Shown piece by piece: positions 52,601 through 60,897 of a stretch of DNA of 64,000 nucleotides. The notes under the pieces were generated by a model. That model was not told the origin of the DNA. It made no database searches and saw only the letters and a program-made list of their open reading frames with translations. Position 1 is the first letter of the stretch; the number at the start of each line of letters is the position of its first letter. This stretch comes from a virus: IMG/VR virus record IMGVR_UViG_3300025132_000022, positions 1 through 64,000 of that record; one strand, 5' to 3'. The position numbers and the translations under genes were made by a program.

Positions 52601-52788
52601 ACTGGGTTACCAAAAACCTCAATGAATTGTGACATGCTATCTACCCTAAGAGGGACTAGACCTGGACCTTTTTGAAGGCGACCAATGATGGTAGGACCTA
52701 CTGCCTCTGGTTCTCGTGCCAGTTGAGAGTTATCGATCTCGTTGAGAAAGATACCTGGGGATACGAATTTAAACTTCTTTACAGACAT
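49666..52788 (-). CDS. Tail sheath protein (gp18-like)
   Basis: 1040 residues, much larger than T4 gp18 (659). N-terminus KFVSPGIFLNEIDNSQLARE is typical of sheath proteins; the C-terminal portion has APAGFTRGGLSDGAGGLPVL, RDELYEANINPIAQFPAEGI, VVFGQKTLQATPSALDRINV, RRLMIFVKKEISR and FEFIAIDF-like RAIEFIAIDFVITNSGA at the end. Central inserts of several hundred residues are surface-domain-like. It contracts around the tube on infection. AAGGAG precedes ATG 52788. Confidence 0.94.
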   Translation of the reverse strand: MSVKKFKFVSPGIFLNEIDNSQLAREPEAVGPTIIGRLQKGPGLVPLRVDSMSQFIEVFGNPVPGGKGGDIWREGNETAPTYAAYAAQAFLRNSGPVNVVRLLGTEDAQATSAGSAGWTLDSSLDAKDSTLSSVYGLYLFSTGGVDRRESMHGQHNLVSSTQFALDHFGTMSGTLGAIFYLQAGTMALSGNLAHLRGTRGNFPAGRVHGTGSHVLIESSDASKMEFNALLTDGTKAERKVTFNFDRNSDKYIRKVFNTNPTLTNSDTTQTAGMHKYFLGETFDRFVRDHHGFSGVSGTLHQGALSADNSLSAMIVPLHGTANGLVRQLPNQDSRTPWIFGQDLNATGAGYKAAAMQKLFRFCGINDGGWNTRYLKVSITDVKPGNDIDPYGTFSILVRRISDNDARPFVLERFSQCSLNPNSNNYVGRKVGDQYREWDDVDKRYRVYGNYPNQSSFFRVLVDQDVDNGVTDPALIPFGFYGPPRYKTGNLITHDQKVGTGYGAFTVQVTASAVGGKYITATSGSVTTAESSDVVFKTTDCHKGAKSAAHTNMIVLGLPTHTTASLLYPTLPLRLTASSEGLSNAKNSYFGVSTYRTPTDTKFDPSFVDVTRRMGSGFLSKGNYDASANSTTIETSFMFTLDDLVIVSKSGSVGSALGKSQGSIAPADVGTAVYVSGSRANDRSYTAKRGGYKDLVKAGFAKFTVPVYGGFDGFDITEKEPFRNSKFSSGDETTSYEIASLKRAIDSVSDPEVVEMNSLALPGITNTRVTNHAIRTCEDRADALAVIDIENGGYIPSTENKDDFKTRVQNSKVRNAVDSLENRGLDTSYACAFYPWVKISDQINGRQVWVPPSVTALGTFGSTQAKSELWFAPAGFTRGGLSDGAGGLPVLAVSQRVSSRERDELYEANINPIAQFPAEGIVVFGQKTLQATPSALDRINVRRLMIFVKKEISRRAATLLFDQNVQATWDRFRGSVEPFLDSVKSRFGLTEFKVVLDGTTTTPDLIDRNIMYAKIFLKPARAIEFIAIDFVITNSGASFED

Positions 52789-52842
52789 ACTGGAATTCTC
52801 CTTATAACAAAAAATTTACAAAAAATATTATTTTCTCTCTAT

Positions 52843-52850
52843 TAAATAGT
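52843..52850 (-). promoter_or_regulatory. ACTATTTA motif, candidate late promoter element
   Basis: 54 bases before the sheath ATG, in the context GGACTATTTAATAG, very close to the tube-gene copy. It lies 46 bases downstream of the terminator at 52896-52913. Confidence 0.45.
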
Positions 52851-52895
52851 CCTTGGAAATTGTAAAAGTTGGGAAAAGAAATAAGAAAAGGAATA

Positions 52896-52913
52896 GGGGG
52901 GCAAACGCCCCCC
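52896..52913 (-). terminator. Hairpin terminator after first fibre-like gene
   Basis: Coding strand GGGGGGC, short loop, GCCCCCC, followed by a T-rich stretch (TATTCCTTTTC). Ends the gene at 52929-56534. Confidence 0.8.
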
Positions 52914-52928
52914 ATTTAGGTGGGTTTA

Positions 52929-55900
52929 TTAGAACTGATGTGATCCAGACAAGTACTGTATAGTCAATACATCATCACTATCCATTGCAAGAGACTCGTG
53001 CAAGAATATCTCAGTTCCAGCAATTGGTGTTGAACCAGAGGTCACGATTGTCACCTCACCACCAGAGACATCTGGTTCGCCTGACTGCTTGTAGTCATGG
53101 TTCTGACCTGCCTGTAATCTAGACTCAAGAGGTGCTGGGTAATTCGATGCAGGGAATTGCTCACTGCCATAAGTAGATGTGAATTTACCAGACTGACTAG
53201 ACCTAGTAAAACCAGTACCAATCTGAACACTACCCTCTATGGTGCCTGCCTTGTACGTTACCTCAATTGACGCAGTACCATTGATACTGGAGGTAGCGTT
53301 CAAAGTTACCGTCGCAAGATCTGCCTGAGTGTTGAGTGCTGTGTTCATCGCAGTAGCGAGGTTTGCAACAACATCTCTCCAGTCCTGAATGCCCGATCTT
53401 GCTTCAACAGGAATGTCGAATCTCTTTGCACCAGGGTTGTGATCACTGTAGTTGAGGTTAATACTAGCACTTACTGGCAACGGTGAAGAACTGCCGTCTG
53501 CTAAGTGAAAGATATAAGTCTGACTACTAGTACTCTGAACAAGTATAAGTTGCGCTAAACCAGATGAAATAGGCGCATATGTATTGTTCTGCGGATTACT
53601 ACCACCAGATGCTTTACCTGTAACGGTGGAATTGGTTGACCCAGAAGTGAACACAAGTCTGAAAGTACCTGGTTGTAATCCACCACCGCTATTGTAATCA
53701 ATGCGATAGTCGCCGTCATTCTTGTAACTTGCCTGCTTCGCGTTACTCTTAACAAGCAAGAGACCGTTGAAGTAAACCATTTCAGAACCTGAAACCATTC
53801 TGATCTCCGATAAAGAACAGGTAGTATACAGTGAACCAGAACCTTGCGTTGGCTGGGTTCTGTTAACAATCTTCTTGGAAGATCTGGAAAAGATTCTCCT
53901 CTTCCAACCTACACTTAGTTGTCCATTGGCAAACACGATACCTCCGTGAGAGTTGCTTGTATTGTTTACAATGTCGCTGTTAAGATTCGCTTTCTTAACG
54001 ACGTCAGCACTCACAATCTGACCTACCTCTAGTTTATCCACGTCGAGCGTGTGTGTATCTACAGCAGAACCAGACAATGCATCAGATGTAACCTTGTGGA
54101 TCGTAGCAGTTGCTGATCCTGACAGGTTAGTGAAATCAAGTTTTCTAATTTCCAACTTATCTACATCTATTGTGTGTGCGTCAACAGTTGAACCAGATAT
54201 AATCCCAGTCATTGTCATCGATGTACCATCAACATCATTAGCAGTCAACTTATCTGTATCCAGAGTGTGTGCCTTTACCGTAGACCCTGTCAGCGTCGTA
54301 TAATTCATTGATGTACCATCAACGTCCCTGATGTTTGCCTTGTTAGAGTCAATCTCAAAGACTGTTGCCAAAGTACCAGTTACAAGTTGTGCTCTGAAAG
54401 TCGATCCGCTAAAGATAGAATCTTGTGCTCCCATTGATTTCGCAATTGAAATGTCGTGGAATATACCGACTGAAGCAGAGAGTGTACCAGAGACACCAAA
54501 TCTTTGTCCCTTGTCGCTCACAGATCCACTCAACGATGCGCCCTGAGTAGTTCCGATCTTAAATAGAAGATCTTTACCAGCACCAGATCCAGCATCGCCC
54601 AAGATTACGCTTGCGACACCCGCCGAACCAGAACCTGCTGTACCACCAATCTGAAGACCAGCGCCTTCGGCGTCTGCTCCCGACGATCCGCTTGCAAACG
54701 GAATATACTGCTTTTGAGGAACCTCAAAGTTTTCAGAAGTAGATACACCAGATGTTATCTTTCTAGCAGAAAGGTCATCCACAACCAACTTGTGAAACTT
54801 ACCAGATGATCCTGATATATCATTACCTGTAAGTACGTGCAAGTTAGAAGTTCCAGAAGATGTAACGTTAGTTACCACTACCTTGCGGAAGTCGCCTTCG
54901 TCACCATCAATCTTGTGAAGCAGTGAGGTTCCAGAACCAGATACAACTGGTGCTATCACCTTGTTGAAAGTACCTTCGTCAACATCAACTTTGTGAATTG
55001 TTGCAGTGCCAGAACCCGTAAGAGTCGTAGCGATCAACTTATTGAAAGTACCTTCGTCAACATCAAGTTTGTGTGCTTGCGCCGTTCCTGATCCACTGAT
55101 CATGTACGAGGCGGCCGCTCTTACAGAAGAGAACTTGACACTGTTAAACGTACCCACGTCAACGTCCAACTTGTGTAAGTTTGCAGTTGAACCTGTGATT
55201 GTGCCGTTACCAAGTCTTGCTTCTAGTAATCTCACGTCTACTTCGTCAGCATCCAACTTATCAAAATAAGTATTTCTACTTATGTTGGACTGAGAAACAG
55301 AGGTAGCATAGATTGTATTAAATCGGTTATCATTGAACACACCGAGATCTAACCACTGTTCTACTCTCGCAGTCGATGTAGAACCTGATGAAACAGTTTC
55401 AACGAACACACCAGTGTTTGAAGATTCTCCTGCCTGACCCTTTGCATCATTACCAGCATTGTTTGCAATTGGATGATTAGCACCTGATGCATCACCAGCA
55501 ATTCTAAGAGCAAGGTTGGTACCCAGTCTGTGAGTGGATGTTGGTGAACCCATATTAGTGAACTTACCACCACCTACTGCGATACCGCCAGGAGCGGCCG
55601 CTGATTGCTTATAGGTAACTGTAATACTCGCTGTGTGACTTAACTGACCTGCACCACTCAATGCGATAGTTGCTAATCCTGAAGGTATATTTGTGTTTAT
55701 ACTGTTGTAAAAATTGGTAACAACTGTTCTCCAATCGGTGATGCCAGAAATTGCCTCTACTCTAAACTGATATATATCATCACTAGAGAAGATACTTAGA
55801 TCGTTTGCTGTTGGCAAATTCGTACTGGTGCCATCGGACAAGAAGAAAAGGTAACCTTCACTACCAGAACCTCTAATTTCCAAAAGTTGTGCCTTGTACT

Positions 55901-56534
55901 GCGCCGCTGGTCCGTAGGTTTTGCCTCCTGCACCAGTAGACCCAGATGTGAATATAAACTTATACGTTCCTGCCTGCGCTGGAACAAGTGGTTTAGCAGA
56001 TGGTCCGAATGCATCTGCGCGAAGTTCCATTGAACCTGACTGGTTTCCTTGAACCGCTCCACTTGAATGAAGTGAAATTCTTGTCTTCGCGTTGATCGTA
56101 AGACCAGTCTTTGAATCTGCAAAGATCTCACCAGTAGAACCGCTTATGCCTGTAAAAGCAAACACCACCTTACCTGCGTTTGAAGCAGTGAGATGCACGC
56201 CGTCAGTTCTTATTTTTGCGATACCATCGAATCCAGTGCCATTGTTATATTGTACAGCACCTTCATCGCCTCTCGCGGCATTCGAAAGGGACAATGCAGT
56301 TTTCAGTTGACTGAAGTTGAATCCTCTCGCATTGTTGTTCGTCGCATCACCAGCAATGAAAAAGTCGCCATCAATAAAATCGACGTGGCCACTGTTACCC
56401 TGTGTCACATCTAGGTGAGTAACCTGGACTGACCCTGACTGGATATCTGCTCTCGTAACTGCACTTGAACCTAACTTAACTGTTGTTATTGCACCATCTA
56501 CAATGAGTTTGGTGCCTATTTTTGTTAATGCCAT
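52929..56534 (-). CDS. Fibre-like virion protein with about 22-residue repeats
   Basis: 1201 residues. N-terminal block MALTKIGTKLIVDGAITTVK is shared with the next upstream gene product. A repeat array at residues about 445-590 has units such as SGSGTAQAHKLDVDEGTFNK and TGSGTATIHKVDVDEGTFNK; a second array at about 715-845 has units of the type STVKAHTLDTDKLTANDVDG. Between them lies GAGLQIGGTAGSGSAGVASV. Such regular Asp/Gly/Thr/Ser repeats fit beta-helical fibres or spikes. The last 60 residues, ESLAMDSDDVLTIQYLSGSH, match the end of the paralogue. GGAGATATGCGAA is before ATG 56534. Confidence 0.75.
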   Translation of the reverse strand: MALTKIGTKLIVDGAITTVKLGSSAVTRADIQSGSVQVTHLDVTQGNSGHVDFIDGDFFIAGDATNNNARGFNFSQLKTALSLSNAARGDEGAVQYNNGTGFDGIAKIRTDGVHLTASNAGKVVFAFTGISGSTGEIFADSKTGLTINAKTRISLHSSGAVQGNQSGSMELRADAFGPSAKPLVPAQAGTYKFIFTSGSTGAGGKTYGPAAQYKAQLLEIRGSGSEGYLFFLSDGTSTNLPTANDLSIFSSDDIYQFRVEAISGITDWRTVVTNFYNSINTNIPSGLATIALSGAGQLSHTASITVTYKQSAAAPGGIAVGGGKFTNMGSPTSTHRLGTNLALRIAGDASGANHPIANNAGNDAKGQAGESSNTGVFVETVSSGSTSTARVEQWLDLGVFNDNRFNTIYATSVSQSNISRNTYFDKLDADEVDVRLLEARLGNGTITGSTANLHKLDVDVGTFNSVKFSSVRAAASYMISGSGTAQAHKLDVDEGTFNKLIATTLTGSGTATIHKVDVDEGTFNKVIAPVVSGSGTSLLHKIDGDEGDFRKVVVTNVTSSGTSNLHVLTGNDISGSSGKFHKLVVDDLSARKITSGVSTSENFEVPQKQYIPFASGSSGADAEGAGLQIGGTAGSGSAGVASVILGDAGSGAGKDLLFKIGTTQGASLSGSVSDKGQRFGVSGTLSASVGIFHDISIAKSMGAQDSIFSGSTFRAQLVTGTLATVFEIDSNKANIRDVDGTSMNYTTLTGSTVKAHTLDTDKLTANDVDGTSMTMTGIISGSTVDAHTIDVDKLEIRKLDFTNLSGSATATIHKVTSDALSGSAVDTHTLDVDKLEVGQIVSADVVKKANLNSDIVNNTSNSHGGIVFANGQLSVGWKRRIFSRSSKKIVNRTQPTQGSGSLYTTCSLSEIRMVSGSEMVYFNGLLLVKSNAKQASYKNDGDYRIDYNSGGGLQPGTFRLVFTSGSTNSTVTGKASGGSNPQNNTYAPISSGLAQLILVQSTSSQTYIFHLADGSSSPLPVSASINLNYSDHNPGAKRFDIPVEARSGIQDWRDVVANLATAMNTALNTQADLATVTLNATSSINGTASIEVTYKAGTIEGSVQIGTGFTRSSQSGKFTSTYGSEQFPASNYPAPLESRLQAGQNHDYKQSGEPDVSGGEVTIVTSGSTPIAGTEIFLHESLAMDSDDVLTIQYLSGSHQF
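54740..55270. repeat. Tandem protein-coding repeats in fibre-like gene
   Basis: Repeats of about 66 bp encoding HKxDxDEGTFNKVxATxxTGSGT units. A related array lies at 57790-58300 in the paralogue. Confidence 0.7.
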
Positions 56535-56585
56535 TTCGCATATCTCCTTTTTGTTAGTTTAACAACAAAACAATGTATAAAATAA

Positions 56586-56606
56586 GGGGGGAGAGGAACT
56601 CCCCCC
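56586..56606 (-). terminator. Hairpin terminator after second fibre-like gene
   Basis: Coding strand GGGGGGAG, five-base loop, CTCCCCCC, then TTATTTT. It lies 15 bases after the stop of 56621-58897. Confidence 0.8.
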
Positions 56607-56620
56607 AAAATAACCTAAAC

Positions 56621-58897
56621 TTATGAAATCGTACCAGATAGATACTGAACGACCAAAATATCATCAGAATCCATGGTAAGACTCTCGTGCAACTCGATTG
56701 TTACAGGACCATTGCTACTGTTGTAGTCAATGGTATAGTCACCGTCGACTGGTGGGCGCTGCGCTGCTGGAGCAGGGATCAAAAGTACACCATTTAGATA
56801 TACCATCTCAGAACCAGACATGATAATCGTTGGATTACCAGCAGATGTTGCAAGTGATGCTGTCGTGTAGAGAGAACCAGAACCCTGAGTAGGTGCTGCT
56901 GCTCTGTTTGCCACTGTTGCATCTCTAGAGAATACCTGCCTCTTGTGACCTACACTCAAAACACCGTTGGCGAAGTTCAAACCACCATGACCATTGTCAA
57001 TATCATAAACAATGTCTCTGTTCAAGTTAGCTGCCTTTACAACGTCTGTTGTAACGATAACACCAACTTCAAGTTTGTCTGTGTCTACGGTGTGTGCATC
57101 AAGGATCGAACCTGAAATAACATCAGAAGTTACCTTGTGAATCGTAGCGGTTCCAGAACCTGAAATTGCTGACGTAACGTCAAGGTCTCTAACCTCTGCC
57201 TTGTCAGTGTCGAGCGTGTGCGCATCGACGGTCGATCCAGAGATAACACCAGTGAATGTCGCCGATGTACCATCAAGGTCGTTCACAGTTGCCTTATCTG
57301 TATCTGTGGTATGTACCGAAATGGTAGAACCAGAGATCGTTGTAAAGGCAGCAGATGTACCATCAAGATCAAGAATGCTTGCCTGATCTGCGTCAATTTC
57401 ATGATACTGAACCAAGGTACCTGATAGGTTGTGGAATGTACCTTGAGAACCAGAGAACGATGTCGCTGTCAATCCCTTAGCAACGTCCAATTCCTGGAAA
57501 ATACCTACTGACGCTGAAAGCGTACCAGATACACCAAAGAGGACTGCGTCATTCTTTCTACCACCGTTAGTTGAAAGCGAAAGACCTTGTGTAGATCCAA
57601 TCTTGAAAAGAAGATCTGCACCTGCGCCTCCGCCTGCGTTACCTAAGATCACGCTTGCGACGCCTGCTGAACCAGATCCTGCCGTACCACCGATTTGAAG
57701 ACCAGCGCCCTCAAGAGCGTCGCCTGCTGAACCTGATGCTGCTGCAATAATCTGCTTATTAGCAATTTCAAAATGCTCTGAAGTTGTAATACTAGATTTG
57801 TAAGTTCTTGCATCGAGTTGATCTACAACCAACTTGTGGAACTTACCAGACGAACCAGAAAGATCATTAGCAGTCACAACATGAAGATTTGACGTACCTG
57901 ATGATGTAATGTTTGTAGCAACCACCTTACGGAAATCACCTTCATCACCGTCAATCTTGTGAAAGAGTGACGTGCCAGAAGACGTAACTACTGTTGCAAT
58001 TGCCTTGCGGAAATCACCCTCGTCAGCATCCAACTTGTGGATTGTTGAAGTTCCTGAACCAGTGAATACAGTTGCAATCGCCTTGTTGAACGTACCTTCA
58101 TCAACGTCTGCTTTGTGAACATGAATATTGTTTGAAGCAGAAAGATTAGTTGTCTTGATTACGTTAAAAGTACCCTCATCTACATCCACTTTGTGAATTG
58201 ATGCTGTACCAGAACCAGTGATTGTAGTAGCAACAAGTTTTCTAGTGTCTACTTCGTTTGCATCCAACTTGTGAATTGTTGAAGTTCCTGAACCAGAAAT
58301 TTGATTTGCATATACATACTGGAATCTTCTACCTGCTGCACCAAGATTTAGTCCCAAATCTGTTGCTGGTTGAAGTGCTGTTGCAGTGAGTTCCAACTCG
58401 TCAGAACCATTGATATTGAATGAAAGTGTTGTCTTAGCATTCACTGTAAGTCCAGTTTTAGAGTCTGCGTAGATCTCGCCCGTAGAACCTGAAATAGCAG
58501 TGTATGCGAACACCACCTTACCACCATCAGACGCAGTCAGGTGTACACCGTCAGTCCTGATTTTAGAAATTGCATCCATTGCGTTGGTACCGCCTGCGCC
58601 GTGGAACTGAATGTGCCCCTCGTCACCGACTGCTGCGTTTGACGCAGATACTGCTGCCTTGAGATGTGCGAACGTTACCGTCCTCATACCACCGCCGTCG
58701 CCCTTTGATGCGGAAACGATCAAGACGTCCGCATCTTCAAGATGTGCAACGTCGTTTCTTGCCTGAAACAGGTCTAAGTGACCAACTTGAACTGAACCTG
58801 ATTGAATTTTGTCTCTCGTGATTACCGACGTGCTAAGTTTTGCAGTGGTAATCGCGGAATCGGCCAAGAGTTTTGTGCCTATTTTTGTTTTAGCCAT
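56621..58897 (-). CDS. Fibre-like virion protein, shorter paralogue
   Basis: 758 residues, clearly related to the 1201-residue protein: MAKTKIGTKLLADSAITTAK at the N-terminus, SKIRTDGVHLTASDGGKVVF, repeat units such as TGSGTSTIHKLDADEGDFRK (residues about 190-365) and STVDAHTLDTDKAEVRDLDV (490-620), and the end ESLTMDSDDILVVQYLSGTI. It lacks the 230-residue insert and the longer C-terminal region of its partner. Probable tail-fibre or whisker protein, each gene with its own terminator. AAGGAG precedes ATG 58897. Confidence 0.75.
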   Translation of the reverse strand: MAKTKIGTKLLADSAITTAKLSTSVITRDKIQSGSVQVGHLDLFQARNDVAHLEDADVLIVSASKGDGGGMRTVTFAHLKAAVSASNAAVGDEGHIQFHGAGGTNAMDAISKIRTDGVHLTASDGGKVVFAYTAISGSTGEIYADSKTGLTVNAKTTLSFNINGSDELELTATALQPATDLGLNLGAAGRRFQYVYANQISGSGTSTIHKLDANEVDTRKLVATTITGSGTASIHKVDVDEGTFNVIKTTNLSASNNIHVHKADVDEGTFNKAIATVFTGSGTSTIHKLDADEGDFRKAIATVVTSSGTSLFHKIDGDEGDFRKVVATNITSSGTSNLHVVTANDLSGSSGKFHKLVVDQLDARTYKSSITTSEHFEIANKQIIAAASGSAGDALEGAGLQIGGTAGSGSAGVASVILGNAGGGAGADLLFKIGSTQGLSLSTNGGRKNDAVLFGVSGTLSASVGIFQELDVAKGLTATSFSGSQGTFHNLSGTLVQYHEIDADQASILDLDGTSAAFTTISGSTISVHTTDTDKATVNDLDGTSATFTGVISGSTVDAHTLDTDKAEVRDLDVTSAISGSGTATIHKVTSDVISGSILDAHTVDTDKLEVGVIVTTDVVKAANLNRDIVYDIDNGHGGLNFANGVLSVGHKRQVFSRDATVANRAAAPTQGSGSLYTTASLATSAGNPTIIMSGSEMVYLNGVLLIPAPAAQRPPVDGDYTIDYNSSNGPVTIELHESLTMDSDDILVVQYLSGTIS
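57790..58300. repeat. Tandem protein-coding repeats in shorter fibre-like gene
   Basis: Repeats of about 66 bp encoding units like SGTSTIHKLDADEGDFRKAI, similar to the array at 54740-55270. Confidence 0.7.
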
Positions 58898-58970
58898 TTT
58901 AATTGCTCCTTAAATGTATTGTTATTTTTTTACACGAACAAAAACCAAACAGCATATAAAACGGACTGGT

Positions 58971-59186
58971 TTATGAGAAGAGAACCTTCTTTAAATTTCT
59001 AACGTTATTATCAAACTTACAAAACTCAGAATTCAAAAACTCTAACGAAAGAGCTTGGCACTCACCCAACCGATCATCAAACTCAAAATGAAACTTTCCT
59101 GAATCTAACCGCCTACATCTAATCAGGTTAATACCCTTCAACTGTAAGTAAGCGGCGATCCCTATATCAGATGTTGTAAAATTCAT
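58971..59186 (-). CDS. DUF5659-like small phage protein
   Basis: 71 residues. MNFTTSDIGIAAYLQLKGIN, then GKFHFEFDD, then LSLEFLNSEFCKFDNNV match the DUF5659 pattern, a small phage protein of unknown role. ATG 59186; an ACTATTTA element lies 22 bases upstream. Its placement between fibre and connector genes suggests a structural or assembly role. Confidence 0.75.
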   Translation of the reverse strand: MNFTTSDIGIAAYLQLKGINLIRCRRLDSGKFHFEFDDRLGECQALSLEFLNSEFCKFDNNVRNLKKVLFS

Positions 59187-59208
59187 ACTATATTATACCT
59201 CTCTCACC

Positions 59209-59216
59209 TAAATAGT
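59209..59216 (-). promoter_or_regulatory. ACTATTTA motif, candidate late promoter element
   Basis: 22 bases before ATG 59186, in the context GGCACTATTTAGGTG. Confidence 0.4.
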
Positions 59217-59218
59217 GC

Positions 59219-59650
59219 CTACTGCTTAACAAATGCTAGATTTCCTGACCCAGCTTCATCTAATTCTAGTGTATATCCTGCATTTGGGTCCAATGAGTAC
59301 CTTTCTCTGAGTTCTTGGACAAATTTTTCGTTATTTTCACGAACATTTTCAATTTCTTCAAGTTTTAAGAGTTTCTGCACTTCATGATCCCTCATGTAAA
59401 CACCGTATTCTGTGAGTCTTGAGTTGAGCAAATCCCTGTTTGCGAAGAACGTCTTCGTATCTGATGGTTCCAAAACAACATAAGAATCGTCAATCTCCTC
59501 CTCTTCAGTATCTGTCCACTCTTCCTCGATATCTTCTGGGTTTACGCCCGACTTCAGTGTCTCTGCGGCAAGCAATGCCTTATTTGCCAACTCTGGATTT
59601 TCTTCCTTTAACTCGTCCAGCATCCCTAATAATTTATTCAAAACTGACAT
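59219..59650 (-). CDS. Acidic hypothetical tail-region protein, 143 aa
   Basis: Mostly helical: VLNKLLGMLDELKEENPEL, ANKALLAAETLKSG, an acidic patch (EEEWTDTEEEEIDDSYVVLE), then EVQKLLKLEEIENVRENNEK and a C-terminal strand pair (GYTLELDEAGSGNLAFV). No family is recognised. AAGGAGGTAGAGA precedes ATG 59650; an ACTATTTA copy lies 31 bases upstream within the preceding gene. Confidence 0.65.
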   Translation of the reverse strand: MSVLNKLLGMLDELKEENPELANKALLAAETLKSGVNPEDIEEEWTDTEEEEIDDSYVVLEPSDTKTFFANRDLLNSRLTEYGVYMRDHEVQKLLKLEEIENVRENNEKFVQELRERYSLDPNAGYTLELDEAGSGNLAFVKQ

Positions 59651-59664
59651 TCTCTACCTCCTTA

Positions 59665-60894
59665 TTAATCAGCAATATAACTAAATAGTATGTTTGCACC
59701 ATTTGCTGGCGCTTCTTCGAAAGTAACTGTTCTACTACTTAAAGTATAGTCGTTATCTGCTCCGACTCTCATCAATATTCCCTGGTTGAACACCATCAAA
59801 GTACCGTCAACAAACTGATCTGGTACAGTAAACTGCACTCTGTTGCCGTCTGCTGTTTCTGCTGGTACCTGGGCGACTTTATAGTTTGTCTTTGTCACAG
59901 CATCTGCGGAACTAACTCCACTCCCTCCCCCACTGCTTGCGCCGCTTGACACGGCAGATGTGGTCACTGCTCCTGGGTTCCTTCTTTGAGGATAATTAGC
60001 AATGTTGTCATCAATTCTGGATGTCAACAAGTCTGACTTTAATCCTTCCAGCCCGTACAATCTTCCATTGGCAGTATCTAGATCATCAGCAGTAACTATC
60101 CTCTCTCTTGGTATTTTGACCTCTACTATATTCTCTCTAATGGATAAATTTGGTTGCAATCGATTTGCACCCTCGCCTGTCAACCAACCAAGGACTTCAA
60201 TATTTATTTTAGTTTCAAACTTTCTCTCCTCGTTAGAGAAACTACTGATATTGTTGCTTTGTGAAAAACTTTCCTGAACGAATGCTTCGTATCTTAATCT
60301 GCCTTCTTCTATGATTACATAGTTTATGCCACCTGGTCTCGTTATGAACGGGGTGACGACCTGGTTCATTTGTTGTTGATACTCTGTTCTTAGTGTTATT
60401 TCATACTCGACTGTCACATAGACTGGCAGGGGTATCGTTAAAGTCTCATAGACTACTTTGCTGTTTTTGCGTGGAAAGTTTAGTTGCCCCGCTCGCTTCA
60501 TCATTGATGAGTTTGCAAAGTTGGCAGTCTTATCCTGCTTTATTCTCCTGGATACGGATATCGAACCTCCTCTAACTCTGTCAATTGGAGGAATGTTTGC
60601 ATAGACAGTTCCTTTGCGGGACGGATCCTTAGTTACATTGGTTCTCTCTATTGTTATGATCGGTAAAATTAGCGTTCCTTCGGCATCCCTGAATCTGCTG
60701 TCCTTCTTACTTAGAAACATTCTCTCAGCAGATGTCCAGACAACTGGCACTTTCTTGAACCCATTCGAAGTTATACACCTGATGTCCAACGTTTCGTTAA
60801 TAAACTTGTGCATCGCCAAATCTACAGTCTCAATCGTAGATGGAGGAAAGGGTATGTCTTCAATTCTGCGAGATTTTGTTACTGATAATACCAT
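59665..60894 (-). CDS. Tail-associated protein, longer paralogue with C-terminal domain
   Basis: 409 residues. The first 280 residues match the next upstream protein: KKVPVVWTSAERMFLSKKDS, PIITIERTNV, EITLRTEYQQQMNQVVTPFI, SNNISSFSNEERKFETKINI. After a Gly/Ser linker (SSGASSGGGSGVSSADAV) a C-terminal domain follows (ADGNRVQFTVPDQFVDGTLM, VFNQGILMRV, NDYTLSSRTVTFEEAPANG), a small beta-sandwich type seen on phage tail appendages. The gene family is familiar from marine phages as a structural protein; position suggests the tail-neck region. Its end carries the ACTATTTA motif. Confidence 0.7.
   Translation of the reverse strand: MVLSVTKSRRIEDIPFPPSTIETVDLAMHKFINETLDIRCITSNGFKKVPVVWTSAERMFLSKKDSRFRDAEGTLILPIITIERTNVTKDPSRKGTVYANIPPIDRVRGGSISVSRRIKQDKTANFANSSMMKRAGQLNFPRKNSKVVYETLTIPLPVYVTVEYEITLRTEYQQQMNQVVTPFITRPGGINYVIIEEGRLRYEAFVQESFSQSNNISSFSNEERKFETKINIEVLGWLTGEGANRLQPNLSIRENIVEVKIPRERIVTADDLDTANGRLYGLEGLKSDLLTSRIDDNIANYPQRRNPGAVTTSAVSSGASSGGGSGVSSADAVTKTNYKVAQVPAETADGNRVQFTVPDQFVDGTLMVFNQGILMRVGADNDYTLSSRTVTFEEAPANGANILFSYIAD
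59682..59689 (-). promoter_or_regulatory. ACTATTTA motif, candidate late promoter element
   Basis: Inside the last codons of 59665-60894, 31 bases before ATG 59650. Confidence 0.35.
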
Positions 60895-60897
60895 GCC

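Noticed and set aside
14929-55598. Four GCGGCCGC (NotI) sites (about 14929, 38804, 55110, 55591)
   Set aside because: All lie in coding DNA and correspond to Ala-Ala-Ala codons; no sign of function.
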